A stretch of DNA of 64,000 bases from Yponomeuta sedellus (GCA_934045075.1 OW203726.1:19652988-19716987); one strand, 5' to 3'; positions 22,552-34,269 are shown, counted from the stretch's first letter. Notes: a model not told the origin generated them from the sequence alone. Translations and numbers: made by a program.

Positions 22552-23039
22552 TATACATTACCTTGCCCGCTGTTATTATTACACTCGAGAGCAATGAACT
22601 CGGATGGGCTTACTATAAATATTATTTGTTAGCTATATGAACTTAAAAGTACTTGGAATTAAGCCAACTAATCTAGGTAATGTTCTATGGAGGAGCCATC
22701 CACAATGGATTGACGCTTCCCCAAAAACGGCAGCAAAACATACCGTCAAACGACGACAACTTGCCAAGTATGTGAAAAATAGAGCTCATAGACGTTATAA
22801 CATGGCAAAAACTTTATACCTTTGTGAATATCAATAGCACGTGGAGTAATAAGTACAATCTGCTGTAAGTCAATCTTTAAAGCAAGAACGAAGGGTGAAA
22901 CTGGAGGTGAACTTGGAGACTGGTAACATCACGGGACAAAGAACCCATAGTGATAGCTGACATCCGACAGGAGATGGCATAAACAAGAAGATAATCGGGA
23001 AATCCGATTGTATGCAGCCGAAACATCTCCAAAAGAGCT

Positions 23040-23555
23040 AGATCGGATATTCATAATGGTGTGCTGGTCCCAAGACTTATGTATGGTAGTGAGACTTGGT
23101 TGTGGCAAAAGAAGCAAGAAAGTAGAATTAATGCAGTAGAAATGAGGTCCTTATGAAGTATGTGTAGTGTTACTTTGAATGACAGGATACGCAATAGTCT
23201 GATTAGAGAACGTTGTGGACTGAAAGAGGATGTAGTGACTATAATCAATAAAGGAATGGTGCGTTGGTTTGGACACGTGGAGAAGATGAAGGAAGAAAGA
23301 TTGACGAAACAAATATATATTGCGAATGTGAGTGGAAGGGCTAGTAAGGGACGTCCCAGGCGTACATACATCGACCAAATAGGGGATGTATTAGCAAAGG
23401 GAAAGATAAAAAGTACCCGGAACCAGCGTGCGTGCATGCAAGGACTTATTAACGTTGATGAAGCGAAGGTGATCTGTCAGGATCGTGGCAAGTGGCAGTC
23501 CCTGGTCTCTGCTTACCCCTCTGGGATACAGGCGTGAGGTTATGTATGTATGTAA
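23040..23555 (+). pseudogene. RTE-type LINE, 3' coding fragment with ATGT tail
   Basis: Reading frames contain VLVPRLMYGSETW, ESRINAVEMRSL, then after a stop NSLIRERCGLKEDVV, GMVRWFGHVEKMKEERL, GRPRRTYIDQIGDVL and SAYPSGIQA, followed by TTATGTATGTATG. This is the C-terminal end of an RTE reverse transcriptase. A stop near 23155 splits it. Some upstream sequence from 22.64 kb may also belong. Confidence 0.82.
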
Positions 23556-23925
23556 TCGAGAAATATATCCACGGTGAACCGGGTTCGTTGCTCGCGAGTG
23601 TAGTAGTGTCTTATCTGCAAGCCATTTTTTAAGTATTTGTGTTTTCATCATTTGTTTTAATTAGATAGCGAAGATTACTTCGTTCTAGACGGCGTGAGAA
23701 TGTAGTAGGCAGAAAATATAAGCTTAAAAATACCGGCCAAGCGCGATAATAACAAGCAGAAAATATAAGCGTGTATATAATACGGAACCAACATTAAATA
23801 AGAGTATTTTTTACTAGCTATCTCGGCAAACGTTGTATTGAAATATGAATTAGCCTGCGACCTGTTTTCAAAGCTACAAAACGTATAAAAAAAAATTGTG
23901 ATTAGTAAAAATATTATATTATATT

Positions 23926-24150
23926 ATTTTTTAATGCACTAACCCGTGCTAAGGACAATTTTAAAAACCTATTTCCTATACCTTGTCGCTGCCTGTACAT
24001 AATAAAGAAAATATTGTAAAGAAATTCGAAATTTCACTGATGCTGGTGAGTCGCCCATTAGCTCAGTGGGAATGTGCGCTGGCACGGATAGGCAGAGGTC
24101 GCGGGTTCGAATCCCGGCATGGGTGAATTTTTAGCCTCTAAATACATATA
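23926..24150 (+). mobile_element. SINE family S copy
   Basis: It carries head AATGCACTAACCCGTGCTAA, a shortened body, the tRNA-like part (GTCGCCCATTAGCTCAGTGG, GGTTCGAATCCC) and a tail that decays at TAGCCTCTAAATAC. No target duplication was found. Confidence 0.8.
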
Positions 24151-24159
24151 TAAATCAGT

Positions 24160-25010
24160 GAAGACGCTTAGTAGGAGTTCGATAACAAACACTGTGACAC
24201 GATTTTTGTATGTTACACTAGCTGTACCGGCGAACTTTGTACCGTCACAGAATCCGTTTATACGATTCGTGCTTCCATGCAGTAAAAAGCAATAGATAAA
24301 TATTAATACTGATTTTGGCTTGAAAAGAAGTCACGGTTACAATAAAATATAAATCTACAGGAACGCATTACCGAAATATCCAGTGTAGGTATGTCTCAAT
24401 TTAGAACTTTTCCTATCTGTATGCTAGGACATAAAATTAAATCAAATTAATTTATAAAACGGACATCAAGACAAACCGGTTATGGTTTAAAGAGGTCCGA
24501 ATCCACCTAAGCCGGATTGTGTGGAGAGTCTTGTACCTGCTTAATATACAATTTAAAATATACTAATTTACATTCTGTATGATGAATGTCAATTTAAAAT
24601 GTAAGCCGCTGCCTTCAGGACGTGGTATAGTGTAGAAAAAGAAAACGGAAAAAACTCCACTCAATATTTTGTCAAATCATATAAAATCTAGTATATCAGT
24701 TGTCACCTAACATACACATAGGTGACAACCTATTTATAAGATTTCATGATTGCCATCAATAACTTTGAATGCCAAAGTATTAGTTTTTTGTCTTACAAAA
24801 TGCAGAAAACCTAAGTGGTGCGGTCAGACACACGAACATTACTCGTTCACGAGCATAACTCAGGTTTCAGCCATGATCAGTCTCAACCATTTTAAAGGGC
24901 GATAGATGACCCGTCACCATTCGCCGTCATTCGAGTGACCTCGCAAGAGCCTCGAAGCCAACCCGCAGATTAAATTCATGACAGTTTCATGTAACAGTTC
25001 CGTTTAAGAT
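24160..25010. other. P450 intron or intergenic, no terminal exon found
   Basis: Searched by eye on the minus strand for the GC-rich terminal P450 exon (complement of GCACGGCTGGGGCAGATGCA). None is present here or anywhere between 21.9 and 25.0 kb. Confidence 0.6.
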
Positions 25011-25031
25011 TTAATTAATTGTTTAGCTTAC

Positions 25032-26364
25032 CGATGCAGGCACGTGGGCCTTCTCCAAAAGGCAGGTACACGTAGTTGTGTCGTAAAGCTTCCATAAACC
25101 GCTCCGGCCTGAACTGGTCCGGCTGATCCCAGTACGCGGGGTCGTTCTGCAGGGCCTGCGCCGGTATTATGATTTTCACGCCCGGCGTTATCTCCACCCC
25201 GGTCCCGGGAATAGTGTACTTCCTGGCACACACTCGGGTTAGACAACCCGCCGATGGAAATATCCGCATCGCCTCTTTGAACGCCAATTCGAGGAGCTCC
25301 ATTTCTGCGATCGCGTCGTAACATAGCTTGTTGTCGTACTTCGCCATCACTCGGTCGATGTCCTCTTGGACCCTGGTCTGCACCTCAGGGTTGTACGCTA
25401 ACTGGTGCAGCAGGAAACTAGTCGAGTGCGACGAGGTCTCAAAACCTGCAGAGAAGAAGACAAACAACTGTGCTGCCATCACCTTTATGTCAAGTTCTAA
25501 TTCCACTACAGCCGGTGGGTGTTCAATGGAGCTCCCCACTATTGTTCCTTTCTGCTCCAACTCCAGTAGTAAATCCACAAAGTCATGCCGCCCGCTGGCT
25601 TTTCCACTCCTCTCGTTTCGTATCCGCGTCAACAGGTCGATCATACAGTCGTCTACTTCTTTTTTGTTGATACCAATATATTTCACGAGTCCCGGGAATA
25701 AATCCAATAATCCTATTCCCACCACAAATTTTAAATCTTTCTTGAACATCAGCTCGCCGAGCTTGCGGAAGTAGGATTGTTCATTGTTGATGGTGTCCAT
25801 ATCGATTCCAAACCCGCAGGCGCCGATGAACTCGGTGGTGAAGCGTGCCATGAGCTCGCGGACGTTGTACTCCGCCCCCTGTGCCGCCAGCTCCCCCGCC
25901 ACGCCCTGCAGTTTCTCAGCGCAGCGAACCACCAGCGGGAACATGCTCTTCAACTTGCTTAGAGTGAATGCTGGTGTCAGTCTCTGTCGCAGTAATTTCC
26001 ACGTGTCTCCGTCTACGCTGAACAGGTTAAGCTGCATCGGCTCCAATTCTGTATTCCTTTTGATTCCTCTCAAATAGAAGTGTTCAAAATCTGTGCTCAA
26101 GATTTGTTTCACAATGTCTGGATCCCTGATGATTAGCTCCGGAGTATTTCCTCTAAAATATCCTATGAATTTCTCGTTGGGATACTTGTGGTAGAGCTCC
26201 ATGGAGATTTGAACAATGCTTCTGTATCCAAAGAGATTCCGAAAGTGGTTTCCAAAGATGGGTACTGTGGGCTCGTGTTTAACACGCCTTTTAGCCCAGT
26301 ACCCATGGTTTCTGCTCGAATAGAGGTATATTACGAGCAACGCAAGTGCAATCAAGAGGAACAT
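25032..26364 (-). CDS. CYP6-like cytochrome P450, first exon (444 residues)
   Basis: One open exon. It begins MFLLIALALLVIYLYSSRNH, an ER signal-anchor, followed by VKHEPTVPIFGNHFRN. Key P450 motifs are all present: WKLLRQR (helix C), SAGFETSS (oxygen-binding I helix), KEAMRIFP (ExxR, helix K), FRPERF and the heme loop PFGEGPRACIG. Donor GTAAGC follows in phase 1. CYP6 enzymes are microsomal monooxygenases, in Lepidoptera often used on plant toxins and insecticides; the substrate here is unknown. No own terminal exon was found nearby, so it probably splices to 19883, across the pseudogene. The subfamily was not assigned. Confidence 0.93.
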
Positions 26365-26817
26365 GTTTATACTTCGCCCGTTGTATTATTACTAAAAATG
26401 CATACTGGTTAAAGGTAGTTACGTAATACATTATTTATCTTCGCCACATATACCGTTGGTGGGAAATACTGTCATAGAAGAAAAATAAACAGAGGCGCAA
26501 ATCACCTTTGGATATTTATTATTGTAAGAAACTTACGTAAAATATTTATTGATCTTTCTGAATTATTTGGAAGCGAAACCTGTTGAAACTCATAACGTAA
26601 AATAACTGCCTCTATGTCGATAATAATTATAGCAAGTAGATACCCATATACTTATGATACAAGGGCTGGAATCCTGCTATATACCAATGTTCCAATAACT
26701 TTGTGTCACATACAAAAGTATTTAACATAGAATCGCTCGTAATCTCGGCTGCCTGAGTGATCTTAAACGATAAAGAGAGAGAGATAAAGCTCTCTTATCT
26801 TACTACGAGAGTTAGAT

Positions 26818-27180
26818 TCGAGTCGCTTGTAGTCCCGCCTGCCTGAGTGATCTTAAACTATCACGAAGGTTAAGCAACACAGGAAGCGGTGAGAGCATGG
26901 ATGGGTAAACCGTCTATTAACGCTAGTGGCATTTTTCCGAGCGATTCCGTGCTTTGCAAGGTACGTTAAGCAGTTGGTGTCGGCTGTCGGCGATAGATGG
27001 CAGTCGTTAAGCCAAGTCAGAGGCCTTAGGGCGGCTTGAAAACTTCTGACAGTAAGACCAGCCACTAGTCTTGCAATCCTCCACCAATCTGGACTTGGCC
27101 CCCGTGGTGGAGTATAGCCTATACCTTCCTCAGGGAAGAGACCCGTACCCCTCGGTGGGAACGTAATGGGCTGATAATGA
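26818..27180 (-). repeat. Dispersed repeat R, variant copy
   Basis: The minus strand carries CACGGGTCTCTTCCCTGAGG, GTGGCTGGTCTTACTGTC and GACAGCCGACACCAACTG. It extends to GATCACTCAGGCAGGCGGGA and CGACTCGAA. A close relative is at 36.42 kb. The extra end distinguishes this subtype. Confidence 0.68.
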
Positions 27181-27900
27181 TACCACTAACAAACCATGAA
27201 GGAAACCAGGGTAACTGAGTATACACATACGTCAGCGCTTGAAGTTTCTAATCCGTGGTGTCACACAAGGTTCCTAATTCAACCCCTACTCTCTCTCTCT
27301 CTGAGAGATGTCTTGTGCCCTGCAGTGGAATGTACATAAGCTGCATTATAAATGCAGCGTTTTTCATTAAAAAAAAAACTAGTTTTTGCTCTTTTGTCAT
27401 GTTAAGCCCCTATGTCGGACGGATTATTTACAAGACTACATCAATTTCAAACCGTACAAAACATTGGAAGTGTTAAGTATGAAAAACAATAAAAATATGT
27501 GTAGTTTCAGTATTACACTTTCTATTTAATCAGCCCCAAAACAGAGCCCACAGGCATGTTCTCCTTCACGCCAACCCATGCGGTCCTTTACGAAAACTCG
27601 TTCAATGTTTCCTACAGTTTGTGCACGAACAATGTACTTGGCTCAGTGATTTCTTCTACACATTTACTTCAGTGTTAGTCTCCACAATCATTCACCTCGT
27701 TGCAATCTTACACTCCACACAATTCACTCGCTACCTACCTACGTTATATTGATAAAGTATGACGACCCCAGCTCAACTTTTGTGTACCTACGTTTACTTC
27801 TTGTCCTATAAAAAGTTCTCTTTTATTTTTCTAGGTAATGTTGTGATACTGGGCCGAATATTCCGATTTAGGCTGCCTTAATAAAAAAAAATATCGAGAA
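27181..27900. other. Intergenic, nothing recognised
   Basis: Short CT-rich run at 27290-27305 only. Confidence 0.35.
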
Positions 27901-27902
27901 TT

Positions 27903-28105
27903 TGACGACCTCTGTGGCGTAGCGGTAGCGCGTCTGCCTACCATGCAAGAGGTCCCGGGTTCGAATCCCGGCTGGGGACAAAAAAAAGCCCAGATCTTGG
28001 ATGTTTACATGTGTTCGTTGTTTTTGGTTCCCACGGCACAGGGTATCCTAGTGTGGGGCCAGAAGCAATGTATGTGCCTGTGTGTAAATATTATGTTATG
28101 TTATA
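27903..28105 (+). mobile_element. tRNA-derived SINE (family T)
   Basis: tRNA-like head GTGGCGTAGCGGTAGCGCG with B box GGTTCGAATCCCGGC, then the GATGTTTACATGTG and GTATCCTAGTGTGGGGCC body, ending in TTATGTTATGTTATATAA. This is the best-preserved copy of the family in the window. Confidence 0.85.
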
Positions 28106-28289
28106 TAATCTAAACCGACAAACCGTACGTCATGCCTCATTGATACAAATAAAACTAGAACGAACACTATAGTCTGTGCAAATGTAGAAGAGGTTTTTTT
28201 ACATAATACTTGATAATAAAACGTTAATATTAAACCGATAATACCGTGACGTCAACATCATAGCATTTTTATTAAAAAAATATCAACCA

Positions 28290-28388
28290 TTTGTGTGACC
28301 CCACTGCTGGGGCACGGGTCTCTTCCTGCATCGCAAGAAGATTAGGTCATACTCCGCCAAGGGGACCAAGTCCGAGTTGGTGTAGGAA
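28290..28388 (+). repeat. Dispersed repeat R, left fragment
   Basis: Contains CCCCACTGCTGGGGCACGGG and the CTCTTCCTGCATCGCA block only. It faces the next copy in opposite orientation. Confidence 0.65.
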
Positions 28389-28507
28389 AACTGAAACCTT
28401 TCAATAAACGGTCCAATAACGTGTTTGTATTTTTTATTCACTAGTGAAACAAATGCTGAAGATCGTATAGAAGTCATACTCTTATAGAAAAAAAAATCTT
28501 ATACCTT

Positions 28508-28735
28508 ATACCGTTAAGCCGTTGGTGCCGGCTGTCATGGAATAGCAGTCGTTAAGCCATGTCAGAGGCCTTATGGGCGGCTTGATAACATCTGACAGTA
28601 AGGCCCGCCACTGTCTTACAATCCTCCACCAACCCGGTCTTGGCCCCCATGGTGGAGTATGGCCTAACCTTCCTGCGATGCAGGAAGAGACCCGTGCCAC
28701 AGCAGTGGGGACATACAAGTGTTGATACCGATACC
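28508..28735 (-). repeat. Dispersed repeat R copy
   Basis: Minus-strand copy from GTATGTCCCCACTGCTG through CTCCACCATGGGGGCCAAG to GACAGCCGGCACCAACGG. Confidence 0.75.
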
Positions 28736-28739
28736 GTGG

Positions 28740-29550
28740 GTACAGTCAGGTACGGCCCTATCAAGAAGATGATTTACGTCTTATCCGGATTCTCAGCCTT
28801 CTTGAAGATCTTAGGTTAAGTCAATCCTCGTAGAAAAATGCTACTAGTCTACATCCAATAGCAAAATCAGGAAGAGATAATTTTTTAAAAGCCTTGTTTG
28901 AAGAATTTATGTTGTTACTAATTTGTAAATTATTGGAGTCAACAAAATATGAGTCACCGCGATAGATAATTGTGCATTTATTTTTAAATTGGGTGCGTCA
29001 AGTCCGGACGCCGAGAGCCGGAGGGAGTCGCACGTCATTTGCAGTTGCACTGTTATCTATCAGACATTACACTATCGACACTTCGGTGAATTATGTCTGT
29101 AATCTACGTTCCTAATACCTAGTATAAAAATGATACAATTTAAATGACATGTAAATTCAACCCGAGGTAGAAGGACTAGCTCTTGTATCACGTAACTTAC
29201 CATTCTATCGGGCTAAGCATTTCGACGACTCCTTAGTGTCAAAATATTTATATATGACAGTTCGGAGTAGGCTAAATTAAACAACTCTATGCTGTGGAGG
29301 ACTTAAGTGGTCGCACCCCTGGGGTGGCGAGGTTGTAGGGTTTATAGTCGTCTAAACGGTGAGTGAGTGATATCAATCCCACCGTGGCGAAAAGGCCTAG
29401 TCCACTTTAAACAAAGATATACTTATAAACAAGCTGGACTAGCCTGGTGCGGGACCAGTTTTCACTTGGTCTAAATATCAGATTCCTCGCAGCCCGGCTG
29501 CATGAGTGATCTTAAACAATCACGAAGGTTAAGTGAAAGTTCGTTCGTTC
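28740..29550. other. Intergenic, nothing recognised
   Basis: No gene or complete repeat seen. A phrase at 29290-29420 with GTCGCACCCCTGGGGTGG could be an unclassified repeat. Confidence 0.3.
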
Positions 29551-29555
29551 GTTAT

Positions 29556-29880
29556 CAACCCTTGTATATCAACCCCACTGCTGGGGCACGGGTCTCTTCC
29601 TGCATCGCAGGAACGTTAGGCCATACTCCACCACGGGAGCCAAGTCCGGCTTGGTGGAGGATTGTAAGAAAGTGGCGGGCCTTACTATCAGAAGTTATCA
29701 AGCCGACCATAATACCTCTGACCCTGGGTTAACGATTGCCATTACATGACAGCCGGCACCAAAGCAAATGCCACTAGCGGTAGTCACGGGATGATCTGAT
29801 CGATCACCCATCCAGTACCCTAACCGCGCCTTTTGTTGCTATCAGTCGGTTCCGGTTAGGCCACGAGCGCTCAGACTAAA
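29556..29880 (+). repeat. Dispersed repeat R copy
   Basis: All main blocks in order on the plus strand, with a short internal deletion after GACAGCCGGCACCAA. Confidence 0.74.
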
Positions 29881-30132
29881 CGCTACTACTTCGACTAAGC
29901 TATTCGCCTCGGGAAATATTTCACCCTTCGGCTCCTTGGCAGGTAAATACTTCTAGTTCATACCAAACTGCAAAGTTTTCAGTCGTACTCTCGTACGGCT
30001 TATCTTCCAGAAGCCTTATTTATTTCAATAGGTTTTGGGGTGTTAATGTTACATGCCAATGAATCAATAAAACGTGGAATTAAATTACATTGTTATTAAA
30101 TTATATTGTTATTCGGCTTTGTAGGATAATTT

Positions 30133-30357
30133 TGTAGGGACGTGCCAGGCCGACATACTTCGACCAAATATCCCCTATTTGGTCGAAGTATGTCGGCCTG
30201 TTAGCGAAGGAGAAGAAAAAAAGTACCCGGAATCGGCGTGCAACGACTGATGAACGTTGATGAAGTGAAGGTAAACTCTCAGACTCGTGGCAAGTGGATG
30301 TCCCTGATCTCTCCCTACCCCTCTGGGGTAAATGAAATAAAATAAAGTCGTGAGGTT
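30133..30357 (+). pseudogene. RTE LINE tail fragment with internal palindrome
   Basis: Blocks AAAAAGTACCCGGAATCGGC, GATGAACGTTGATGAAG and CTACCCCTCTGGGGT match the RTE tail at 23.4 kb. The left part is a perfect hairpin (arms 30147-30170 and 30176-30199) built from the CGACCAAATAGGGGA area of the LINE, which is not palindromic in the other copies. Confidence 0.75.
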
Positions 30358-30460
30358 TTGTCATGTTATGTTTAGGATAATTGACAGGCTGTGACTTTTA
30401 TTTTGCACTATTCACGCGATTCTGTCTCACAATTATTGCATTATTTTAAATTTAAAAAGA

Positions 30461-30727
30461 ATATAATCATTTGGGTACCGCGATATCATTCCGATGTAAA
30501 ACCTAACTGCAAAATAGGTACTCGGGGCTGCAAGTGATGCAAATTACAGCAGCCAGATGTCGCTGCCTGTACGTCATACAGAGAGAATTGTAAAGAGGTT
30601 CGAAATTTCACTGATGCCGGTGAGTCGCCCATTAGCTCAGTTGGAAGAGCGCTGGCACGGATAGCGAGAGGTCGCGGGTTCGAATCCCGGCATGGGTGAA
30701 ATTTTTAGCCTCTAAATAGGTTTTTAA
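30461..30727 (+). mobile_element. SINE family S copy, no head module
   Basis: Starts AATCATTTGGGTACCGCGAT, then body (GTACTCGGGGCTGCAAGTGA), tRNA-like part (CCATTAGCTCAGTTGGAAGA, GGTTCGAATCCC) and tail TAGCCTCTAAATAGG. The tRNA-like part lies at the 3' side. Confidence 0.85.
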
Positions 30728-31009
30728 ATAAGTTAGGAGTTTTTTTTGTCCATTTTTTCTCCTAAATGATCTAGATTTTGAAATGGACACCAAGTCTGAA
30801 TTGTAACGTTCATTAAGCCGCAGTTTCTGTGCTACTTTGAATAAAACCTTTTCATTTCATTTCATTTCGATGTGGTGTAACTCAAAAATTTCGCTTTTTT
30901 TATGTTCGCCATCATCCAGGAATTTTACTTTTATTTTCAGTATGAAGTAAATTTCCGATTTATTTCCTATATTTCCGATTTATTTGACAATATAAATTCA
31001 TTGACGGCG

Positions 31010-31215
31010 CGATGTTGTTAGCGTCTCTTCGCAAGAATATACTGACCCAATCGACGCTACGTCGTCATCATAACAAATTCCGCGTGCGCAGCCGCTGAGT
31101 CGGTTGAGGGAGGGGTGAAGGTGGTCATTCAAGTTTGTATCGGCGCGCGGCGTCGCTAACAACGAGTCGACGCGTCCTCAGTATCAGTGCGCGTGGGAAA
31201 GACTTCAACATCCCG
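31010..31215 (+). promoter_or_regulatory. CG-rich patch, possible promoter
   Basis: This is CG-richer than its surroundings (GCGCGCGGCGTCGC, CGAGTCGACGCG) and has CTCAGTATCAGTGCG, an initiator-like motif, near 31180. No linked coding exon was identified. Confidence 0.2.
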
Positions 31216-31350
31216 AAAGTTATTTTGTCGCGGTCAGCGTATTACCATTGAATTAATTCAATGGTATTACTTAGCTTTTTTCATTCTGAACTAGGAGTTA
31301 GTGTGATAATTATCTTTTAAGATAACAGTCTACATATTTGGTTAATCTTA

Positions 31351-31613
31351 TCAAGATGTGTTTGTAATAAAGATAGGAAGTTTCACGCGATAATTACGTT
31401 TTTGTTTGGGCCCGTCAACGTTAATTACAATTGCAAACAATCCGACAATACAATACAAGGCGTAGATTGTAATTATTTCAGTTTGAGTTAGTTTTTCAAC
31501 ACAGTTTTCTTCGCTCGGACATGTTCCTAATTCGTATAGGCCATCATTGCCTCTTCTGTTGTTATGAAGATTGCGTTCCACTGTTTTTACTTCAGGGCCT
31601 AAAAATGCGGGGG
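31351..31613 (-). CDS. Possible exon of a membrane protein, unproven
   Basis: The minus-strand frame has a polar start (YELGTCPSEENCVEKLTQTE) and one hydrophobic stretch (IYALYCIVGLFAIVINV). A possible acceptor (CATTTTTAG) precedes it. The pairing of two Cys with a membrane helix recalls a loop of UNC93-like transporters, but this is a weak resemblance. No partner exons were found. Confidence 0.2.
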
Positions 31614-31834
31614 TTCATTGTTAGGCCCCTGAACGCTGAACTAAAAACAGGAGAACAAAACCTATCAACCAAACAGTCAAATTCTATACCATTTTGACAG
31701 ATTGGAATGGTTCAGGATTTGGTAATGCCTATAGGAACGGTTACGCTGTGGCATGGTGGATGCCGGTCTGCCTGTACTATTGAATGACTGATTCTTCAAT
31801 AATCTATAAACTGTTCGAAAAGTTGCGTAATAGC

Positions 31835-31881
31835 ACGGTTAGTTTAAAATGGTTATTAAATAACTATTTTAAACTAACCGT
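31835..31881. repeat. Hairpin, 16-bp outer and 5-bp inner stem
   Basis: ACGGTTAGTTTAAAAT at 31835 pairs perfectly with 31866-31881. Inside, GTTAT and ATAAC pair around a 3-nt loop, leaving one mismatch, so the whole 47 nt can fold. Confidence 0.85.
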
Positions 31882-32085
31882 TAGTCAATAATCATGTTCT
31901 ACTCGCCAGCACAATACTGCCAAAAACAATACTCTACTTTATACCTGTCTCACCAGCTTAATACCGGATTCACATCTTGATTTTCAAACAAAATCATCTA
32001 CCTAATTAAACCCGACATAAATCATTGGGCTCACAACATTTTAGTTCAAAAATATTACACTTTGTGTCTTTGCAGAATTTAATCT

Positions 32086-32348
32086 CATTTTCTCTGGTGT
32101 AGAAAGAGAGAAATATTGAAAGAGAGAAATAAAAAGAGAGAAAGAGAGAAAGGGAGAAAGACTGAAAGCGAGAAAGATAAAGAAAGAGAGAAAGGGAGAA
32201 AGACTGAAAGCGAGAAAGAGAGAAAGCGAGAAAGAGAGAAATCGAGAAAGAGAGAAGGTGAGAAAAAGATATAGATAGAAAGAGAGGAAGAGAATACGAG
32301 AAAAACAAATTAGAGATAAAGAGTGCGAGGGAGAAAGAGAAAGAGGAA
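32086..32348 (+). repeat. GAGAAA-rich polypurine tract
   Basis: Almost all purine on the plus strand, built of GAGAAAG-like units. Serine, leucine and phenylalanine-rich frames on the other strand are artefacts. Confidence 0.9.
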
Positions 32349-32402
32349 GGAAGGAAGAACAATTAACAGGTTTCTTGTGACCTGTTAATTGTTCTTCCTT
32401 CC
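32349..32402. repeat. Perfect 23-bp hairpin, 8-nt loop
   Basis: Arms 32349-32371 and 32380-32402 are exact complements. It sits at the end of the polypurine tract. Confidence 0.93.
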
Positions 32403-33129
32403 AGAAAAGGCATACCACTCAAAGTTACAAAAAAGGAAATCGAAAACAATTCACAAAATAATTAATAAGTATGGTTTGTAAATATTTTTTTCAAGAGAAA
32501 CTTTTAAAAAAAATGTTCACAACAAAGTAGCTTCTATCAGTTTTAAATCAGTTTTAGATTTTAGCTACCTCCTCCGGGCCTTGTGACCTTTTCTGAGCTT
32601 GTGACAAAGCATGGTATTTTGAAGACCTCCCTCCCCCGCCTAAACCGGTCACGTAGAATGTACCTATGTTGTCTATATTTTGCGAGCGCGATGCAAATAG
32701 ACTTTAGATTAATCGGTATACGCTATTGCTAAACAAATCTAGAAGTTGCACAATTAATAATGTTTAACGGCATTGGCATTGGCATTGGAGCTTTATATGT
32801 CAGTCAATCAATCACTGAATCTGTTTATTGCTTCATGTGGTACAATAGTTGTTAAATAATAAGGTAGATCCATAACACGAGCTCTGCCAGGGCACTGCAA
32901 TTTTATAACGAGAAACTTAAAAAGACTATTAACTTAAAAATCTTACATTTAAAAAGTTTTGAACTAAAAACATTATTTTCCTTCTATTTTTTATAAAACA
33001 TATAATTATATACATATACTCGTATATACATGTATATAAAAAGTTTACAATGTCATTTGTTACATAATTAAAAAAATAAACCTAATGGTTTATTTTGCGG
33101 TGCGGAGCGGAGTATGCGAGTGTGGGCTA

Positions 33130-33490
33130 ATAAGACGATGTAGGAAGAGACCCGTGCCCCACAGCTGAGGTTCCACTGCACGCGTCTCTTCCTGCATCGT
33201 AGGAAGGTTACGCCATACTCCACCATGGAGTGGCCATGTTAAAATATAAAATACTATTTTTTTCTTTCGACGACGAATTCATCAAAAAGTTGTTGTATTA
33301 TACTCGATATCAACCCTTGTATGTCCCCACTGCTGGGGCATGGGTCTTTTGCTGCATCACAGTAAGGTTAGGTCATACTCCACCATGGGGGCCAAGTCCG
33401 GGTTGGTGGAGGATAGTAAGACAATGGCGGGCCTTACTGTCAGAAGTTGTCAAGCCGCCCATAAGCCCTCTGACATACATGGCTTAGTTT
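33130..33490 (+). repeat. Dispersed repeat R, copy with inverted left piece
   Basis: A minus-oriented start (GATGTAGGAAGAGACCCGTG) is followed by a plus-oriented partial copy from 33181, then the main plus copy from 33308 to 33480. Confidence 0.65.
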
Positions 33491-34255
33491 ATTATAATCA
33501 CGTGGTACAAAAACCCACCGCATAAATCCTCAAACAATGACGTCTGGTGCTGATAATGCCTTGTAATGTAGGTATGACGCTTTATTCAATAGTTGAGTTA
33601 GCTCATTAAATTATGTTTTTATGAGCCTACATGAAAGTACCAACAAGTTTAATAGTTTATTTATTTTTTACATTTTTGAGAATTCTGGAACCCCAAATTT
33701 TTTATGGTTCAATCATAATTTTTTCTGAGGTTTTCTACCTCTTATACCTATCGTATAAAAACAATGTTACTCAAACCAAAACTTGAGAAAAGTTCCCCAA
33801 TGGCTTGGCTTGAATGGCTTCAAACTAGAAAAAATAAAACGAGTCCAATCAGATTACCGAGGCAGCAACATTCGATACGGTTTTCATTATCTTATACTTT
33901 CTTTTACTTTTTTATACTTCCTTTTTACTTACTTGTTTTTTTTATTATACATACTTCCTTTTTTCCTCTGTGATTATACCTACCTACGTAACAATGAATA
34001 GACTGTTTTATTTAACTAAACGGATCTTATCAGTGCTATAATACACTGTAAATAAATTATACCCACTTCACCTCTAGGTCTCATTTTTAATCAGGTGTTT
34101 GGATGGTATTGTTGTGACATCTTGAAGTGCTCTTTTTTTGCAGTCAGTGATATGTATTCATAGAAGTAGTCCTATGCAAGAAGTGTTATCAATTCTAGCT
34201 CGCTCATGCGAGTTAATTATGTAGGCAACCTTGGAACAGATTAGACTAATAGAGT
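33491..34255. other. Upstream region of the plus-strand P450
   Basis: AT-rich, T-rich runs at 33900-33960. No gene recognised. The P450 control region would lie here. Confidence 0.35.
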
Positions 34256-34261
34256 GTTTCC

Positions 34262-34269
34262 TATATATA
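34262..34269 (+). promoter_or_regulatory. TATA box of the plus-strand P450
   Basis: TATATATA lies 41-48 bp before the start codon, with GTCATTCATT 8-17 bp downstream of the box as a possible start region. The spacing implies a short 5' UTR. Confidence 0.55.

Noticed and set aside
22637..22837. 66-residue basic frame as a gene
   Set aside because: It lies next to an RTE fragment, has no motif, and is probably decayed transposon.
27903..27985. Functional tRNA gene (also at 4.3, 11.8, 18.0, 24.0, 30.6, 37.3, 41.9 and 55.1 kb)
   Set aside because: Each has A and B boxes but is embedded in a dispersed repeat with SINE body and tail, and stems are degenerate.
32006..32418. Ser/Leu/Phe-rich minus-strand proteins
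   Set aside because: Low-complexity translation of the GAGAAA polypurine tract.
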